A program made the position numbers and the translations under genes. A DNA stretch of 64,000 nucleotides, taken from Phaeodactylum tricornutum CCAP 1055/1. Its lineage: Eukaryota; Bacillariophyta; Bacillariophyceae; Surirellales; Neidiaceae. The notes beneath the pieces were generated by a model, which saw nothing but the letters and a program-made list of their open reading frames with translations, was not told the DNA's origin and searched no databases. The stretch is taken from contig NC_011683.1 in the NCBI RefSeq assembly GCF_000150955.2, forward strand, positions 372,001 through 436,000, read 5' to 3'. Shown here piece after piece: positions 11,194 through 20,843 of the stretch (its first letter is position 1; every line of letters begins with the position of its first letter).

Positions 11194-12174
11194 ATGTCAG
11201 AGGGCACTATGCGTCGACCAAAAAGGCAGAGCGCAATGCGCTCAGCTAGAGTGTCTACTTCCGAAAGGGTTCGTTTGCTGTGCTGTGTTGCATGGTCGGT
11301 GACGGTGATGACCTTTGCGGCAGCTGCCGACTTTGAGCCCTACCAACTCAATGGTGGTCTCGTTGCCGCCGTTGCCGGACGCGATTTTGTGGTACTATCA
11401 ACCGACACACGACTCATGGGACCCAGTGGATACGATATATTGGAACGCAACCATGTCAAAAGTCGTTTATGGGCCGCGACGGATGCTAGATCAACCTCGC
11501 TACAATTAAACCTATTAAATCCAGATGGTTCTGTTCGGTTCGAGGCGCCCTCCACAGTCGAAACCACCAATTCTGGCGAACTAATTGTCCATGCATCTAC
11601 AAAACTTGTCTACGCGCCCACTTTCGTTGGATCATCAGGGTGTAACGCGGACTGTGAAATGTTGAAACGAACCGTACGCGCTGATACAAGGGCTGCTTTT
11701 TACCATGGAGAATCTGATATTCAAACCGCTGCCGTGGCCACGCTTTTGGGACAAATGCTGTACAGCCGACGCGGTTTTCCGTTTTACAGCTTTTGTGTCG
11801 TCGGAGGGATGGAGAACGGAGCTGGAAAAGTTTATGTCTATGATGCGATTGGATCCTACGAGCAAGTCGGTGTAGCAACGTCAGGAACAGGTCGAGAGCT
11901 CCTACAGCCTATACTCGATCGTTCCTTTCGCTCGCGGGAGGTGTTTCGATCCACCATTGAATCTGAGTTGCCGAAACAAGTCATGCTCCCAGTTGCGCCG
12001 AGGCAAGTAGATTGTTCGAAGGACGAAGCGATTTCAAAACTCGTCGATGGCTATCGATCCGTTTCTGAACGAGATATTGGTGTTGGCGATCGAGTTGTTT
12101 TTTGCTGTATACAGCAACTATCGGATGGCACCTTTCAATGCGAAGTTTCTAGTACAGCTCTAAAGAAACATTGA
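11194..12174 (+). CDS. 20S proteasome beta6-type (PSMB1-like) subunit with hydrophobic leader
   Basis: A single exon of 326 residues, against about 241 in human PSMB1. From residue 48 it matches beta6: FEPYQLNGGLVAAVAGRDFV, STDTRLMG, then SSGCNADCEML, LLGQMLYSRRGFPFY, VVGGMENGAGKVYVYD and IGSYEQVG. Beta6 is a non-catalytic ring subunit and, as expected, no N-terminal active Thr is evident. Two features are unusual. Residues 27-45 form a hydrophobic stretch ending in FAAAAD directly before the conserved start, resembling a signal peptide or anchor. About 45 extra residues sit between the first strands and the SSGCNADC block. It may be the ordinary cytosolic subunit with a long propeptide, or a diverged, relocated paralogue. 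Confidence 0.8.
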   Translation: MSEGTMRRPKRQSAMRSARVSTSERVRLLCCVAWSVTVMTFAAAADFEPYQLNGGLVAAVAGRDFVVLSTDTRLMGPSGYDILERNHVKSRLWAATDARSTSLQLNLLNPDGSVRFEAPSTVETTNSGELIVHASTKLVYAPTFVGSSGCNADCEMLKRTVRADTRAAFYHGESDIQTAAVATLLGQMLYSRRGFPFYSFCVVGGMENGAGKVYVYDAIGSYEQVGVATSGTGRELLQPILDRSFRSREVFRSTIESELPKQVMLPVAPRQVDCSKDEAISKLVDGYRSVSERDIGVGDRVVFCCIQQLSDGTFQCEVSSTALKKH

Positions 12175-12819
12175 AGGACTTTGCCGTATCCCGTGCGATT
12201 CTAGAGGTACTTGTCACGTCGGATGGAGGAGCGAAACAGAGTTGGAGGGAGCGAAACTTCTCCCTCTTACACTTTTCATAAGATGTTTGATATTAGGTGG
12301 TGTCTCGCCAGCCTAAGACTGTTTTACGGAAATCTGTCTACTAGACGACACAAGGCCTGAAAAATACGTCTGCCAACATAAACATGATAATGCGGACAGC
12401 TGTCAGTAAATCCAACTGTCATTTCAATCCTTGTCAGTCCGGGCTCCGTAACTTGCAGCTGGCGATCGGATCCAGCTTTCCAGGACGGTGACAGATACGT
12501 CATCGATTGCACTACTGAAGGTTCTTCATTCGAATATCAACTGGATATTTACTGTAGAATATTTGTTATCTTCAAATAAGTATTATTCCTTTTGTCGAAG
12601 GCTGACGTAATCAATATGGTTCTTTTTCGTAAATTGATTAAATAGGACCCGCTACATTGGCGACAAAAAAGTGCCACCTCAGAGCCGCTTGACCCATCCG
12701 CGCTCCAAAACCACCACGTTGAACGAAATCCTCATTCTCTCGGCTTTTCCTGTCCCATCTTTAGACAACAACGACATATTTCCTACTCACCCGTGTTCAC
12801 ACCCATCACGGAAGATACC
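12175..12819. other. intergenic region, no gene seen
   Basis: About 645 nt between the proteasome-like gene and the next orphan gene. It is AT-rich around 12540-12650. A 62-codon minus-strand frame at 12324-12512 has no support. Confidence 0.5.
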
Positions 12820-13539
12820 ATGAATCGTTTATTCTGCTACACTATAGGCCTTCAAGTTCCTACGTTGGCGTCAAGGCGACAGCTCGTCATGCAGGAGCGG
12901 TTGTCTTTCAAAACTGAGCAGAAAGATGAAATTCTCGCTATTTGTGATTCTCCTGTCTACGGGAATTTTCCCAAAGTTAAAAGCTTGTCGACAATGAGCG
13001 CCGATGACGATACTGCCTCTACTGTCTCCTCTTTCGATGACTCTCTGTCTGGATATAGTGTAACCTTTGCGGATGAAATTGTCACAGCTGTCTTTGTACG
13101 GCCAGCTACGACACGAGAAGAAAAACGAGAGCTGTTTTATAGCGATATCGATTACCGCCGATTTCGATACGAGTCGTATTGTAATCGAGAAATTAAAGAC
13201 ACAGTGGTCAAATTTGCACCGAGCGTTGTGTCAAACATACACGTATATCCATGCGCAGAAGAGAAGGAACTATTGTTCTACTCTGCGACAGACTTGCAAA
13301 GGTACGTGGCGAGAAACAATCAGGCTAGAACATTACAAACTGCTCTGGAGTTTTCTCATCTTCTGTTGCATCTCCTCTGCTTAGATTTCTTGACGAATTT
13401 GTTTCTCATCTTCGAGAAACCAGTTTATGAAGAAAAAATACTTGCTGCTTTTCCGATCATTGGACCCCCTCCCCCAGCTAGCTCTATGTACCCTTTACCA
13501 TTATTCCCCGGAGAAACACCCACCTTATGTATACCTTAG
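12820..13539 (+). CDS. unknown protein, probably a diatom-specific family
   Basis: 239 residues from the first in-frame ATG at 12820. There is no recognised enzyme domain. A Ser/Asp-rich stretch precedes VTFADEIVTAVFVRP, then TTREEKRELFYSDIDYRRF. The pattern 'basic-REE-x-FYS-x-x-D-x-RRF' recurs in many orphan proteins of diatoms as I recall them. A partly degenerate second copy appears as EEKELLFYSATDLQRYV about 50 residues later. The C-terminus is hydrophobic (LLLHLLCLDFLTNLFLIF) and Pro-rich. No function is proposed. Confidence 0.6.
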   Translation: MNRLFCYTIGLQVPTLASRRQLVMQERLSFKTEQKDEILAICDSPVYGNFPKVKSLSTMSADDDTASTVSSFDDSLSGYSVTFADEIVTAVFVRPATTREEKRELFYSDIDYRRFRYESYCNREIKDTVVKFAPSVVSNIHVYPCAEEKELLFYSATDLQRYVARNNQARTLQTALEFSHLLLHLLCLDFLTNLFLIFEKPVYEEKILAAFPIIGPPPPASSMYPLPLFPGETPTLCIP

Positions 13540-14423
13540 ACGCAGGCATTCCTTTTGGCTTGACCCCACATGCACGTTTTCATCATTGTTCATCACGCAT
13601 CGTCGCATCGATTGGGCGACCAAACTATTGTTTCAGCTATTCATTTAGATGCGTGCCATTTATTGGTTTTAGACACAACCCAAGCTTCGAACAAACTTCT
13701 TTATTTACAAATAGTAAACTTGTTTCTCTCCTGCAGTTAGTGTTAGTTAGTATCGGATACTGGTAGTAGAAGCAATGGCCCTATGTGTGCGTTCGTAGCT
13801 GTCGATAAAAAATAGGACTTCTGAAAAATCGATGGATGGGGACGGGACATTCCAAATGCCGGAATCGAATATGGGCACAACGGAAGAGAAAATATTTCAC
13901 GACCAGAACGTCAACGCACGCAACGCCAATTCGTGCGGGAAGGTCAGAATGTCTGTAGCGGTCAGACCCAACGACGACTATTGGAGGAAAACGACGGCCC
14001 AACAAACAAACGGGATTTTATCGTATATGCAAGTGTCCTCGTTTGTGCAGTCCACAAACCTAGAGACCCGAGTGGTAGTGCTTGGGTCTTGCGCTATCAA
14101 AAGGTGAGACAAAGGGATACTGTTGACAGTGAGCTGTCCTGCCCTCCTTTTGATCTCCGGAAGGCTTGGAAACATTGGCTGTGATCGCCGGTGGTCCGCG
14201 GGCTGACACCTCCCTTGCTGATGGTTTGCAACACTGCGGACTGGTTAGCTTTTACAGTCATGATCGCAAATCCCTACGTCCAATAGAAATCTCATTTACC
14301 TTTCTACTTTGTTGTCCAACAGTATTACAGCTTTTTCGACAGCAATATAAGTATCGTTATCTTTTTGTTCAAAACGCAATCGGCGAATACACTCGCTGTG
14401 CTATCTCGAATTGACTCCAAAAA
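13540..14423. other. 880-nt intergenic region, no supported gene
   Basis: It contains a 91-codon plus-strand ATG frame (13832-14107) and overlapping minus-strand frames, none with a recognisable domain. Treated as non-coding. Confidence 0.45.
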
Positions 14424-15020
14424 ATGGCGCCTGCAGCTATTCTTCGGAGTCACGATTTTGCCGACTCTGATATTCCTCTCATCGATATTGCCAGTGACGA
14501 GATTGAGCGCATGAGAAACCCCAAAGACGATTGTCGTCGATATCACTCCTTCCCCCCCGCGTGTCTGGCGCTGTTGATGAGCATTGAAGGTAATCATCGG
14601 TGTGTAGACTGTGGGGAGCCCAATCCTCAGTGGGCCGCGGTTCGTTACGGTGGTCTTTTGTGTCTACAATGTAGTGGTGTACACCGCTCTCTGGGAGTGC
14701 AAGTATCGAGCGTCCGTTCAATTAGTATGGATGATTGGTCTTTGGAAGAACTTCTTTCGATGTTGGAAGGTGGCAATCGTCAACTCACTGGATTTTTTGA
14801 GCGACACGCGCTCTCTGTTGAAGGTTGCTCCGTAAACAGCAAAACAATAACACCCGAAAATGTCACTCGCTTACGCTACAAGACCAAGGCAGCGCTCTTT
14901 TATCGGAAACAGATGGAGCTACATGTACAAAAAATCCTAGACTCGGGGCCCTACAGAGGTCGAGAGAGTTCAAGGCGAAATCATTGTCATTTAGAACGAC
15001 GAAATACGACGCTAGAATGA
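14424..15020 (+). CDS. ArfGAP-domain protein
   Basis: 198 residues from the ATG at 14424. The domain that stimulates GTP hydrolysis on Arf GTPases spans about residues 47-165. Its zinc finger is CX2CX16CX2C with C60, C63, C80 and C83, followed by SGVHRSLG, whose Arg88 is the catalytic arginine finger of the family. The conserved 'SVRSISMDDW' and 'GN' segments follow. Nothing but a short basic tail comes after the domain, so it is a minimal ArfGAP without PH, SH3 or ankyrin parts, likely acting in Golgi/endosome vesicle traffic. The gene stands alone with about 600 nt or more on each side. Confidence 0.9.
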   Translation: MAPAAILRSHDFADSDIPLIDIASDEIERMRNPKDDCRRYHSFPPACLALLMSIEGNHRCVDCGEPNPQWAAVRYGGLLCLQCSGVHRSLGVQVSSVRSISMDDWSLEELLSMLEGGNRQLTGFFERHALSVEGCSVNSKTITPENVTRLRYKTKAALFYRKQMELHVQKILDSGPYRGRESSRRNHCHLERRNTTLE

Positions 15021-15666
15021 CCCACTTCCTTTTGTCAATGGCTTTTGTTTTTCTGGTTGGGTGATAGTTTTTAATGTGATAGAGCTTTTTAGCCCGTTAT
15101 CAATACTTTTCGACTGCTTATACGTTCTAAAAGGGGGTTGTTACTTATCCAAGTTACTCCACAAAAGAGTTCACCTTAGCAATTTGTTCTTAGAGTCTTC
15201 ATGGTTTCCCTACGGCGTTTCACCTTAAGGACTTCTTCGTTGCATATTTCCCGGAATTACACCAGCACCTGTTTTGTTCTACTGCTGGCTTTACCCCAAC
15301 AACACGCATTTTCTAACTTAGGACAGCGTAACATTCACTCATACTAGAGAAGTGATTGCAGCACTCCGGTTGAAAAGGGAAGAGTCGCCGTCCAAATACA
15401 CACTGTTTTTGCCCGTTAATGTCATCTTTTGCAGTTCTGCGTTGTAAAAGTCTTTGAAACGGATTAAAGAAGTGGGCTGACGTTCCGTGTCCTGGCAATA
15501 ATAGAAATCACAATGTACGGCATGTGAAGCAAGTGGGTTCTCTTGGACTGCGTAGGTTAAACTTCCTCGCGAAATAGACAGAATAAGTATGTGCAACAAA
15601 ATTTATCGTTTGTTTGCTTTGTTCAATAAATTCATAGCTCCAAAAGAGGAAGAATATGCACAGATT
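15021..15666. other. convergent intergenic region, no gene seen
   Basis: About 650 nt of AT-rich sequence between the ends of the ArfGAP gene and the minus-strand orphan gene. Only unsupported short frames. Confidence 0.5.
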
Positions 15667-16257
15667 CTACTCCTTTCTCATATTAGGTTGACTTTGTATC
15701 AGTTTTGGCTCATCACGAAAGAAAGACTCGGTCATTTTCTCGCAAAGCTTCGCGCTGCAACTTCGGGCACGATGCATTTTGCGCTGCGCCCGGCGAATCT
15801 CGCCTTCGGAGACTCCGTCTTCAGAAAGTAACTGCCGACGCTCTTCGCAACTCATGCGCAATTCCCGCCGACTCCTGCGAGGCGCACGAGTTGCTTCGTA
15901 CGTGTCGAGCGACAATAGATTGATTCCGTCAAAGTCCCAACCGAGACTGAGTGGTAACCCATCGTTGCAGTAGGGGTGATCACCAAACACAATGCTGTAG
16001 TTGCGAATCTCAATGCTAGCGAAGGAAACAGTCTTTCTGTCGTTCTTGAACTGTATGCGATCGAGAATGTGATCTGTGGTCGTAGTCGAATCACTTCGCG
16101 CCAACGAGGAAGACGACTCGTAGTGTGGAGAATTTTGAAAAAGGATTAAATGCCGTTCCTCAACGGCGGGATCGATCGGCTTGGTAGCCACATCATGCTG
16201 CCCTGTCTGGAGAACACTGATACACCGTGTTATTCGCTCGCGTCGTCTTCCTCCCAT
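15667..16257 (-). CDS. diatom orphan family protein, copy 1
   Basis: 196 residues from the first in-frame ATG at 16257. The conserved block is VSFASIEIRNYSIVFGDHP, then LPLSLGWDFDGINLLSLDTYE, an Arg-rich segment, and SCEERRQLLSEDGVSEGEI. The same block is found in the gene at 19571-20164, which differs by only one residue in length. I recall the pattern 'VxFxxVEIRxYxxxLGxxP...GPPLxxxW' as frequent in diatom proteomes with no assigned function. The basic C-terminal half suggests nucleic-acid or acidic-partner binding, but this is not shown. No targeting signal is visible. Confidence 0.7.
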   Translation of the reverse strand: MGGRRRERITRCISVLQTGQHDVATKPIDPAVEERHLILFQNSPHYESSSSLARSDSTTTTDHILDRIQFKNDRKTVSFASIEIRNYSIVFGDHPYCNDGLPLSLGWDFDGINLLSLDTYEATRAPRRSRRELRMSCEERRQLLSEDGVSEGEIRRAQRKMHRARSCSAKLCEKMTESFFRDEPKLIQSQPNMRKE

Positions 16258-17608
16258 GGTTAGAGTGTGTGAAATTGAACGAGATGCTGATCGAAAAGAA
16301 TGGTAATCGTAATCACGCTCTGAGCGTAATTGGCGATTGCACAGCCAATGATTTTGAGTAGATGATAATGCGTATTTGAAGCAATTCCGCGAAGCAAAAC
16401 TCGCTGGCACTTAAAAGAGGAGGAATTCTGGGTGTTGCTTTAGCATTCACTGTCAGTGGAATGATGAACGATTCAGTCACAGTACAGATTGTCGCGATGG
16501 AGGCCGAAAAATTATTCCAAGGGTGAAAAAGGAGAAAAACGCTGTCCTCGGGCGCTTTTTGCCTGAAATTCGTTGGCGACCGTAGAATCGGTGGGCAGTT
16601 TCAACGCTGGCTATTCTCTGATTAACTGTATCAACTTCGCACGTTTGTGCCGGCACAAAACCATTCTGGCGTGGAGTACTCGAGCAATAAATAAAAGAAT
16701 CAGATGTGACTGGTTCTGACTCGAAACTGATTCAGATGTCCATATGTTTTTTTGTATCAGTTAGTGCGTGTTTGCGATGATTTGATTGGTTTCGAATCCG
16801 AACCGTTCCGCTATCGATTTCTTTCGCCGCACAAGCACATTTCGCAAAGTCGAATGTGTCGCACTTCACCGTTTAGACACATTTTACATTCAATGACATA
16901 TAATTGCACCAAAGCTCGACGGCGAAGGTTCCCAATGCGCTCTCTGCGTATTAAAAGCAAAGTCTGACTGATTGCGTTAGCTATCAAGAGAACCCGAAGC
17001 AAAAGCTCACTCTCGAAAACACAGTGGAATACTCGGCACTCGGATGTCCGCGCGCTTGTGCCGTTAATCTAGATTTTAATGTGTATTTTGGATGTGAGCT
17101 TGGTGACGAATCCCGCTACCTCTGTAATTTTGATTATCGCAATTATTATCCCTTTCCATTTTTCAGAGCTAGAGCGTGGTCTTCCTCCTCCCACTTTTTC
17201 ATGTAAAGAACACCTTATATTTTTCACAGCCATCGTTATGAATGACTTTCTCAGCCTTGTTTTGAAAGTGTCAGTAATGGAGAAGTAGTTACTGCTAGTC
17301 AGAGCTACACATACTGACTCTTTTGCGAATTGCTTTTATTTACATAAGTCACGTTGTTGCTAAGAATGACTTTTAGACTTGCCAACTGGCAAGGCCCCTT
17401 GTGCAGGGTGAGCAACCCTTTCAAATACCGACCTTAAGACTAGCGTCTGTATCAGCAGCCCGCATACTCCAATCCGTCGCCCTCCTGATTTTACGCCCAA
17501 ACTGCTGCCGCATCAGCATATGTAACCAAACTTCAGCAGACTTGGATGCCTAGATGGAGCAGCCACATCAGTGTGGACAACAATGGAAATTGTAAGAGGC
17601 ATTCTTCT
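16258..17608. other. 1.35-kb intergenic region, no gene seen
   Basis: It separates two minus-strand genes and holds the upstream region of the orphan gene and the 3' flank of the glycosyltransferase gene. A short inverted repeat, TTGCCAACTGGCAA, lies near 17379. No frame carries a recognisable domain. Confidence 0.5.
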
Positions 17609-19111
17609 TTAGAGGCGACATACATGTGTATTGTTTCGTTTGTTTTCGCTGCCTCCCCACGCTTCTTCTTGGTACAGGTTCTTACATTTCGTGCCAGAAA
17701 TCTTGGTCGCGAGGACTGCATAGTAGCCAATACCGTACGTCACACATCGTGCGTTGACGGCGAGCAACAGATCCACAAATGTAGCATAGTACGCCGCAGG
17801 TTCCCGTCCTTTCTGGAGGTCGATGTGGGCGTTTTCCAGAGATGATTCCCTGGCTACGATACGCATGGAGTCCACAGTTTGGAGCGCCGAACTGTGAACA
17901 GGGTCAGCGTGGAGTATTGTAGCATTGGCGGAAACGAATTTGGAACTTGTCAACTCGTGCGCTATATATCGAACCAAATCATTAGAATCCGATAAAAAGT
18001 ACGTCGGTTCAGAAAGGTTTTGTGCTGCCTGGCGGGCACATTTCAGCGCCTTCGTAGCAGTGGCAATTGCGAAAGCTTGTGTTTCTCCTATCCACGGTAG
18101 TCCTGCTTTGTCTGCTGGATAAGCATCATTCTTTCCTTTCACGAAAACATGGGCAGGCGAGGCTTTAGGATGTCGCACTCGGCAGTGAACGGCAGAATAA
18201 GATCCTGCAGTGATTTGTAGATCACTGAATACCCGGTTCAATTCCCCCTGGATAGCGGCAGCGGGACGGAAAAACATTCGGAAAATATTGCCGAATGATT
18301 CAGTCCAGTGAATCATGTCAGTTTCGCCAAGCGTGCGGAGCCTTACTTCCAGCTGATCTTCGTTCAAATGGCCCAACAAACGGTGCCGGAGGACCTTATG
18401 GTTCCGGTAGTGACCGGCGGTAGCTCTATTTATTGCCACATCCATATGAGTGCTCCAAAACTGGTCCGTTGGCTGTTCCGAGTTGAAGTCTGCAAATAGC
18501 TCAGGAATATCTCGAGCCAAGACCATGTCTCCGCGAGAAACGATTCTGGATCCGGGAGATGGAAAGAATCCCGGGCGCGTTTTCGGGACGGTCCAGTCTA
18601 GTTCATTCGGAATGAGAAAAGATTCGAGGGGTACCGGTCGATGCCAATACAACAATAGAATCCGGTTTGTTTGGTTTGCCAAGTACAAATCCCACGGAAG
18701 CTGACCAAGTCGATCATTCAGTCCTCCGCAAAGTCCCAAACAGGTCCTCAGCAGCAAATTTGGAGCGGCGGGATCCGTAAAAAGAAGGTCACCTGGAAAC
18801 TGAGCTCGAACAGATTGATGCCAACGAAGATAACTCTGAATCCATTGAGGTAATTTCTGGGATGGTCCTTCTTTTGAGGGGATCAAACCGTCATGAGTAG
18901 CGACTTCTTCGACGAAGTTCTCTAACGGTATTTGGTGCGATCGTCGAGCAGCTCGACTCGCCCATTGTTGAAAGAAGAATAGGAGCATGAAAAGCATAAC
19001 AAAAACGAAATAAGGCATCTTTTTTGGCGCCTTTAAATTTGGCCGAGTTCTCGACAGTGAAGTGCGGATTGTCCGATGCATAGCGGAACGGTCGGCATAT
19101 GTTCTTCTCAT
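17609..19111 (-). CDS. fucosyltransferase-like type II membrane protein
   Basis: 500 residues from the ATG at 19111. A basic N-terminus leads to one membrane helix at about 32-50 (MPYFVFVMLFMLLFFF), the layout of a Golgi glycosyltransferase. The lumenal domain has GLCGGLNDRLGQLPWDLYLA then NQTNRILLLYW, resembling the GG-x-N-x-R block of O-fucosyltransferase-like GT-B enzymes. Later come YSAVHCRVRHP (the HxRxG-like donor-site block), YFLSDSNDLVRYIA, and a C-terminal VTYGIGYYAVLATKISGTKC where that superfamily has its last conserved motif. GDP-fucose use is inferred from the fold, and the acceptor is unknown. It is flanked on both sides by copies of one orphan family. Confidence 0.6.
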   Translation of the reverse strand: MRRTYADRSAMHRTIRTSLSRTRPNLKAPKKMPYFVFVMLFMLLFFFQQWASRAARRSHQIPLENFVEEVATHDGLIPSKEGPSQKLPQWIQSYLRWHQSVRAQFPGDLLFTDPAAPNLLLRTCLGLCGGLNDRLGQLPWDLYLANQTNRILLLYWHRPVPLESFLIPNELDWTVPKTRPGFFPSPGSRIVSRGDMVLARDIPELFADFNSEQPTDQFWSTHMDVAINRATAGHYRNHKVLRHRLLGHLNEDQLEVRLRTLGETDMIHWTESFGNIFRMFFRPAAAIQGELNRVFSDLQITAGSYSAVHCRVRHPKASPAHVFVKGKNDAYPADKAGLPWIGETQAFAIATATKALKCARQAAQNLSEPTYFLSDSNDLVRYIAHELTSSKFVSANATILHADPVHSSALQTVDSMRIVARESSLENAHIDLQKGREPAAYYATFVDLLLAVNARCVTYGIGYYAVLATKISGTKCKNLYQEEAWGGSENKRNNTHVCRL

Positions 19112-19570
19112 GACGAGAATTCTGGGGTAGCGCTGGTGGACGACCACTCAAAGAATCACCATCACGGCTAAGCGGTCGAGAAAGAATGACCAAAGGTAGA
19201 CGCCCACATTTCGGAAATTCAAGGCGAACGCTGGACAAGAGGCTTCGAAGCGGAGCTGACTGCCAGAGAGCATTTTTCCTAACCGTAATAATGTAAGTGG
19301 TAAAAGACTAACTGTAAATACAAATAAAGCGAAACGAAACGTAAATGGTCATGTCACTTTTGAGATCGCAGATTGTGACGTCATCTATGTCACACTACCT
19401 GTTCCACTAACCCTGGATTCGTTCACAGAAGGCCATTTCCTCCAAAAAAAGTACTTCCGCAACATTTCCAGAGCGCTTCGCCGTTGTTCCAACACACATG
19501 GGATAGATCCTCGCTGTCATTCCATATCAAAGAGCAAATTTATTTGACTCGCTGTTCAACCTTGATTTTC
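19112..19570. promoter_or_regulatory. divergent promoter region
   Basis: About 460 nt between the glycosyltransferase and orphan-family start codons. TGACGTCA, a palindromic CRE-like octamer, occurs at 19376-19383. It matches the TGACGT/ACGTCA elements reported for P. tricornutum CO2-responsive promoters. No activity can be inferred from the sequence alone. Confidence 0.35.
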
Positions 19571-20164
19571 ATGTTAGACGCCTTGGGGTCTGATAGTCGT
19601 TTGGACATGAAGAAAGATCAAGATCAAAGAGAGGAGATTCCCGGTTCAACACCCGTGCCATCGTCGCTATTATCGACCTCTGCAGAACAAGCATCAATTG
19701 ATACCATTGCCGGTTCGCTTGATTTTGACCTCTCAAATCATGTTCGAGTCAGTAGACCAATTCTTCGTGTTTTGACTCAAGAAGAGTCACTACAACTTTG
19801 CCATCTGAAGCACTCCAGCATGATCTCTTCCGCAAGGCCACCGCACCATGTCAAATTCGACACAGTGGAAATTCGCGCTTACCCCATCATACTTGGATGC
19901 AACCCTGCGGTTACCAAAGGACCGCCCTTGACAATAAATTGGGATCACTGCTGCGGAGTTATAGAGCCGGTTGATGAGTACGAAGCGAAGCGGCTGCCGC
20001 GCAAGTCGGCAATACTACTTCGGAAGAGCAGCTTGGAGCGGCAGTCGCTATTGAAAGAAGAAGGATTCGGGTCCGATGATTTTCGTATGGCGGAAGCCGC
20101 TGTGGATGAAATAAAAAATCGCGAGAGCTTTCCAAGCATGGAAAGTCTGACCTATCTGCCATGA
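19571..20164 (+). CDS. diatom orphan family protein, copy 2
   Basis: 197 residues from the first in-frame ATG at 19571. After a Ser/Asp-rich N-terminal half it repeats the conserved block of the gene at 15667-16257: VKFDTVEIRAYPIILGCNP, GPPLTINWDHCCGVIEPVDE, YEAKRLPRKSA, then LERQSLLKEEGFGSDDFRMA. Identity is moderate and limited to this C-terminal region, so the duplication is old or the two were separately acquired members of a large family. The two genes lie on opposite strands on either side of the fucosyltransferase-like gene. The function is unknown. Confidence 0.7.
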   Translation: MLDALGSDSRLDMKKDQDQREEIPGSTPVPSSLLSTSAEQASIDTIAGSLDFDLSNHVRVSRPILRVLTQEESLQLCHLKHSSMISSARPPHHVKFDTVEIRAYPIILGCNPAVTKGPPLTINWDHCCGVIEPVDEYEAKRLPRKSAILLRKSSLERQSLLKEEGFGSDDFRMAEAAVDEIKNRESFPSMESLTYLP

Positions 20165-20843
20165 TTGCGGAAAGCAAAAGGAAAAAGGCGCAGCACAAGG
20201 TCAAAAAGACCGGAAATGGATTTCTAGTGTTTTCTTTTTTCAAAAGGAACACTTCTCGGCGAGCGTCTTCAGCGGCGAGTGCATGACAACTTCGATGTAC
20301 GAGGTTTCAGGATACACACTAGATTTTTTGATGCATATAAACTTCATAATATTGTTTGATGAGATCTCTTTTTATGCTCCTTCAATTTGCCACGTGCTTT
20401 CCTTTTCATTAAACAATTGTCCTCTAACAGCCCGACATGAGGAAGAAATAGTTTCGAAAGAAACATGCTTACGAAGCAAAGCCATTTTATTAGCCAGTAT
20501 TTCTCGGTATGGTCGAACTTAGATTGTCACGATCAAACTGCCAAAATTTCCGACTCTGACAGTGAATAAACGCGAAACGTTTGTGAAACGAGCCCCTGAC
20601 CTACGAACAATTTTTCAATCTAAATCCATAGTTGTCTTTGATTCGTTTAAATCTGTCCAATGGACGTTGCAGTTAAATAGTGCTTATTTTGCTTCTAACA
20701 TCTATTAACAGTAAGTTCAAAAGATGGTCCCAAACATACAAGTTCGTTGATAGTTAGTGCTTCTTGTCATGAAATGATCCATCCCAAGATTGTCCATCCT
20801 TGCTTTGTTGACTCCAGAGCCCTTTTTAGAGAAAGACATTATC
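20165..20843. other. intergenic region, no gene seen
   Basis: About 680 nt between two plus-strand genes. AT-rich; no supported frame or repeat. Confidence 0.5.

Noticed and set aside
12560-12680. AT-rich stretch ending in CTACA followed by TTGGCGAC, reminiscent of the edge of a retroelement terminal repeat
   Set aside because: No matching second copy, no target duplication and no element coding parts are seen nearby; the resemblance is a few bases only.
13832-14107. 91-codon plus-strand ATG frame
   Set aside because: No domain, overlapping frames on the other strand of similar length, and no clear gene context.
16780-16800. tRNA B-box-like sequence (GGTTTCGAATCC)
   Set aside because: It has an extra T relative to the consensus, and no A box or cloverleaf could be placed around it.
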